DNA of 64,000 nt from Tubulanus polymorphus (lineage: Eukaryota > Nemertea > Palaeonemertea > Tubulaniformes > Tubulanidae): positions 25,346,485 to 25,410,484 of the forward strand of contig NC_134027.1 of assembly GCF_964204645.1 (NCBI RefSeq). Direction: 5' to 3'. The position numbers and the translations under genes were made by a program. Shown here in pieces: positions 62,301-64,000 of the stretch (positions are counted from its first letter, which is position 1; every line of letters starts with the position of its first letter). The notes under the pieces were generated by a model, which was given only the letters and a program-made list of their open reading frames with translations, had not been told where the DNA came from and did not search any database.

Positions 62301-63767
62301 AATCAACTGAGGGAATCTATAACTTTTCAACTTTTGTACCCGAAAGATTGGAACCAGATCTTAGGAACTGATCGAATAGGCTACCCAAACATGACTGACA
62401 GTACATTCGAAAATATCTTAAACAATTGAATTTCTCGAAATATCTTAATCTGGATCAATTGAATCTTTGCTAAGTTTACGAAATTACAAAAAATTAGAAG
62501 ACACTGTAAATTAGAATAGCTTAACATAACTTTGAGTGCTCTCTTCATTGATTACAATGAATTACAATGCACAAATAAATGATGGAATGTAATTTTGTGT
62601 AATTGCCGCTAAATTACAGAAATTGCATTTTCGAAACGCAACTCATTCAATTAGAATAAATTACTATGCACTGTTAAAACAAGAGGGATACAATTTCGAG
62701 TATTTGCATCAATTACAATAAATTACGACGCACTAATAAATGATTGAGATGTAATTTTGAGTACTCACTGCATTAGATCCCGGTCGTGGACTGATCATGT
62801 GCGTTTGAGGCGGTCCGATTCGAATCGGCGTCCCGGGCGCGATTCGAGGCGCGAGCGTTTTTAAAGGCGTTCCGCCCGCCACCGAGAACCGATGAGCCTG
62901 ATTGGTCGGCGTTCGCACGCTGTACGACACGACCCCCGGACGCACGGTAGAGTTCGCGGCCACGTTGTAATTCACGTTCGTTTGCGGCGTCGGTTTTAAC
63001 TCCTGTTTTATTTTCATCGAGTCTTTTAACACGATATGCTGCTGTTGCTGAGATTTCGACACAGGTGGCGCCACCGCGTTTAAAATGGCCGTCGTCGAAT
63101 TTTGGTCGAGATTTAAACCGGCCGGTTTCACGAGGCCGCCGCTGGTAGCGTTATTATTCACATTACCGCCCGGTTTTAACAACACAGTCCGATTCGTCGA
63201 TATTTGGCCCGCGGGTATCGTACCCGCGTTGGAAGTCACTATCGTTTTTGCGCCCGCCGGGCTACCGTTCGACGCCGCGGTTACCGTCTGTTGTTGCGTA
63301 ACTACTACGGAATTTGTCGGTAATCCCCGATTAACTACTCCCGATGACGAGGTATCGTTGTTAGTGTGGATTAACGGGGCCGGACTGCCAGCCGGCACGA
63401 CACCACCGCCGATCGAATTTAACCCGGCGTTATTGCCACCGGCGTGTATAACCCGGGACGGCGGCGGACCCGGGCTACCTTTACTACGGATAATAACTGA
63501 ATTATGATGAGGTGCACCGTGGACCGGAGTTGGTTTAGGGCTGGCCACATCGTTTTGTTGAGGAGACTGCTGAGATTTTAAACCAGCACTGGCAGCTGAG
63601 GATCGATTTAAATGGTTTTCCGACGCGTTTCTCGCGGTGGAAGTTTTTTCGGTGGTCGGAGACGATAGTTGTGACTCTAGAGTCCCGACTAGAGCGCTAA
63701 TCGTGTTCTCGTCGACCTCCGCGTTCAGAAATTCGTCGAATGGATTTGATGCGGACATCGCCGCCAT
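53329..63767 (-). CDS. TAF4: TFIID subunit TAF4, 14 coding exons
   Basis: TAF4 is a core scaffold subunit of TFIID, pairing with TAF12 through a histone fold. Minus-strand exons: 63767-62769, 61468-61292, 60817-60679, 60218-60085, 59356-59267, 58874-58761, 57929-57763, 56777-56608, 55770-55640, 55099-54974, 54574-54518, 54361-54248, 53799-53746, 53442-53329; 861 aa. The 60085 and 59267 borders may be off by one. The N terminus (NPFDEFLNAEVDENTISALV) resembles vertebrate TAF4. A long Ser/Pro/Gly/Asn-rich region fills exon 1. The TAFH domain (about 445-540) has ENVKKCKNFLTTLIKLAS and NPQPYLVPFLKKSLPLLR. The C-terminal TAF4 domain runs from DDDDINDVAAMGGVN through SCKDEYFL, KHGITDVPPEV, SHATQERL and LTALAAIGPRKKRK to RVNLRDLLFLMEQERE and ends LYKAFLK. 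Start: the ATG at 63767 (MAAMSASN) has a good context; an upstream in-frame ATG at 63803 and one at 63758 are alternatives. TAF4 versus TAF4B is a vertebrate split, so TAF4 is used. Confidence 0.96.
54610..54755. repeat. Degenerate CCCTGA..TTTTCCAGG repeats in a TAF4 intron
   Basis: Recurring AAATTCCCTGATTTTTC and GAGTTTTTCAGG phrases resemble, in reverse complement, the GGGTGGCCACTT family interior. Confidence 0.45.
55351..55608. mobile_element. Fold-back element, family A, second copy (TAF4 intron 9)
   Basis: The inverted repeat GAGAGAAATCCCACAATAA (left) with TTATTGTGGATTTTTCCTC (right) surrounds two opposed hammerhead-like motifs. It is followed by the tail ACACGGTTATTGTGTATC also seen at 43.35 kb. 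No clean target-site duplication is seen. Confidence 0.7.
55416..55456 (-). ncRNA. Candidate hammerhead ribozyme core (family A, copy 2)
   Basis: Minus strand: GC, CTGATGA, stem II GGCTAA/TTAGCC with loop TAGTCT, GAAAC, GTT triplet, GC. It is followed on the other strand (55459-55494) by a decayed partner CTGATGACGGCT..GTAGAAACGTT. Confidence 0.4.
55890..56450. repeat. About 53-bp minisatellite, about 10 copies (TAF4 intron 8)
   Basis: The unit TTTCACCGAGTTGAGAATCA then GGGAACTTATAAGCGCTGAG then ATTGCTGCATATA. Two unit types alternate irregularly (CTCATTAGCGCA versus CTTATAAGCGCT). One unit near 56281-56310 is shortened. Confidence 0.9.
56856..57158. mobile_element. GGGTGGCCACTT family element(s) in TAF4 intron 7
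   Basis: Begins GGGGTGGCCACTTTTATTTG and ends CCGGTAAGTGCCCACCTT, with the CCAATCA..ACACAGTCAAATAC..ACATAGA series twice, so two copies or an internal duplication are present. Confidence 0.6.
57335..57465. mobile_element. Short TIR element, family D (GGGGCCGGTTGCACAG), copy 1
   Basis: Begins GGGGCCGGTTGCACAGTCAT and ends CTGACTATGGAACCGGCCCC. The interior is built of GGTCTTAAG/CTTAAGACC symmetry. 131 bp, no gene. Confidence 0.75.
57496..57634. mobile_element. Short TIR element, family D, copy 2
   Basis: Begins GGGGCCAGTTGCATAGTCGT and ends CATGACTATGCAACCGGGCCC; 139 bp and colinear with the copy 30 bases to its left. A lone left end lies at 52527-52540. Confidence 0.75.
58505..58635. mobile_element. 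Fold-back element, family B, diverged half copy (TAF4 intron 6)
   Basis: CACACCTGACGATGATCTCTAG, then a decayed GAGAT..TTG instead of GAAAC, then AATAAATAAATTCTCG..TCTTATTATC and the tail palindrome CCACGTTTGAGTGTGG. It matches one arm plus tail of the element at 33567-33812. Confidence 0.7.
58916..59096. mobile_element. Short TIR element, family E, copy 2, with 9-bp target duplications (TAF4 intron 5)
   Basis: The element 58925-59087 starts GAGGGATCATTCATTAATTA and ends TAATAAATGAATGATCCTCG. It lies between two exact copies of TATTTTACT (58916-58924 and 59088-59096). The colinear copy is at 27905-28069. A 9-bp duplication suits a Mutator-like origin better than hAT or mariner. Confidence 0.8.
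59954..60052. mobile_element. Palindromic GGACCCAGTTCC element in TAF4 intron 4
   Basis: GAGTTGGTTCCACATTTGAG at the left, GGAACTGTGGAACTGGGTC at the right, and GAGTTAACTC inside. Confidence 0.55.
61002..61239. mobile_element. GGGTGGCCACTT family element in TAF4 intron 2
   Basis: Begins CAGGATGGCCACTTAATTTG and ends TTAGGTAAGTGGCCATCCAG; 238 bp with clear inverted ends. It is the most complete copy of this family besides 17945-18179. It overlaps no exon. Confidence 0.75.
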
Positions 63768-64000
63768 TATTACAACTCCGAATGAAGTACGCATGCGCCA
63801 CATTCAGGCGACTTTGGCGCCGCCTAACGTCCAAAAGTGGAACTCGTTCCAAATTTCACCAAAAAACAATCTCAATTCTAGGAATCAGATTAGATTTTCT
63901 TTCATAAATTTTTTACGTTTGCGTACATATTTCTTATATACGGGATATCTCATTTTTAGGATCAATGAATAAATTTGAACTCGACGGTGGCGCCGTTTAA
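63768..64000 (-). promoter_or_regulatory. TAF4 5' UTR / promoter region (partial)
   Basis: The sequence directly upstream of the TAF4 start is CpG-containing (GGCGCCGCC near 63816) and lies at the window edge. No core promoter motif is clear. A second GGCGCC lies at 63989. Confidence 0.35.

Noticed and set aside
62733-62768. Extension of TAF4 exon 1 to the stop at 62733
   Set aside because: A clear GTGAGT donor follows codon GCA at 62769 and later exons match TAF4 in order, so the extra residues are intronic.
63085-63507. 140-residue plus-strand open frame opposite TAF4 exon 1
   Set aside because: It is the antisense shadow of a GC-rich coding exon and has no homology or splice support.

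Overview
This is a eukaryotic (animal) nuclear genome window. Every recognisable gene is split by spliceosomal GT..AG introns, coding exons are CpG-rich and introns AT-rich, and the introns and spacers are full of short non-autonomous transposons, SINE-like pieces and minisatellites. The proteins (SEH1, neuralized-like 2, transketolase, sortilin, TAF4) are close to vertebrate orthologues but clearly diverged. An invertebrate, most likely a lophotrochozoan such as a mollusc, fits best; that is inference from protein divergence and repeat style, not proof.

Layout. 1-10.2 kb: no gene that can be supported. A minisatellite and tRNA-like repeats at the left edge are followed by a transposon-poor, microsatellite-rich stretch (about 1.3-7.0 kb) that looks like a long untranslated region of a gene lying to the left. 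10,626-13,385 (minus): SEH1L, 10 coding exons, 363 aa. 16,540-18,406 (plus): NEURL2, 2 coding exons, 274 aa, NHR domain plus SOCS box. 20,427-28,956 (plus): transketolase, 12 coding exons, 625 aa. 30,815-46,347 (plus): sortilin, 22 coding exons, 894 aa. 53,329-63,767 (minus): TAF4, 14 coding exons, 861 aa. Sortilin and TAF4 converge on a shared spacer near 49.6-50.4 kb. All five coding sequences join in frame from start to stop at the exon borders given; two TAF4 borders carry a possible one-base error.

The genes are unrelated housekeeping or trafficking genes (nuclear pore/GATOR2, ubiquitin ligase adaptor, pentose phosphate pathway, lysosomal sorting receptor, TFIID); nothing suggests an operon or a shared pathway.

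The most unusual content is repetitive. Two families of small fold-back elements (at 33.6, 43.2, 55.4 and 58.5 kb) carry a motif matching the hammerhead ribozyme core (CTGANGA, perfect stem II, GAAAC, GTC/GTT). One of them sits between perfect 12-bp target-site duplications. Other highlights are a perfect 81-bp-arm palindrome in a sortilin intron, a minisatellite that has tandemly multiplied the 3' splice site of a transketolase exon, a possible U12-type intron in SEH1L, and at least six short terminal-inverted-repeat element families, several present in two or more copies.
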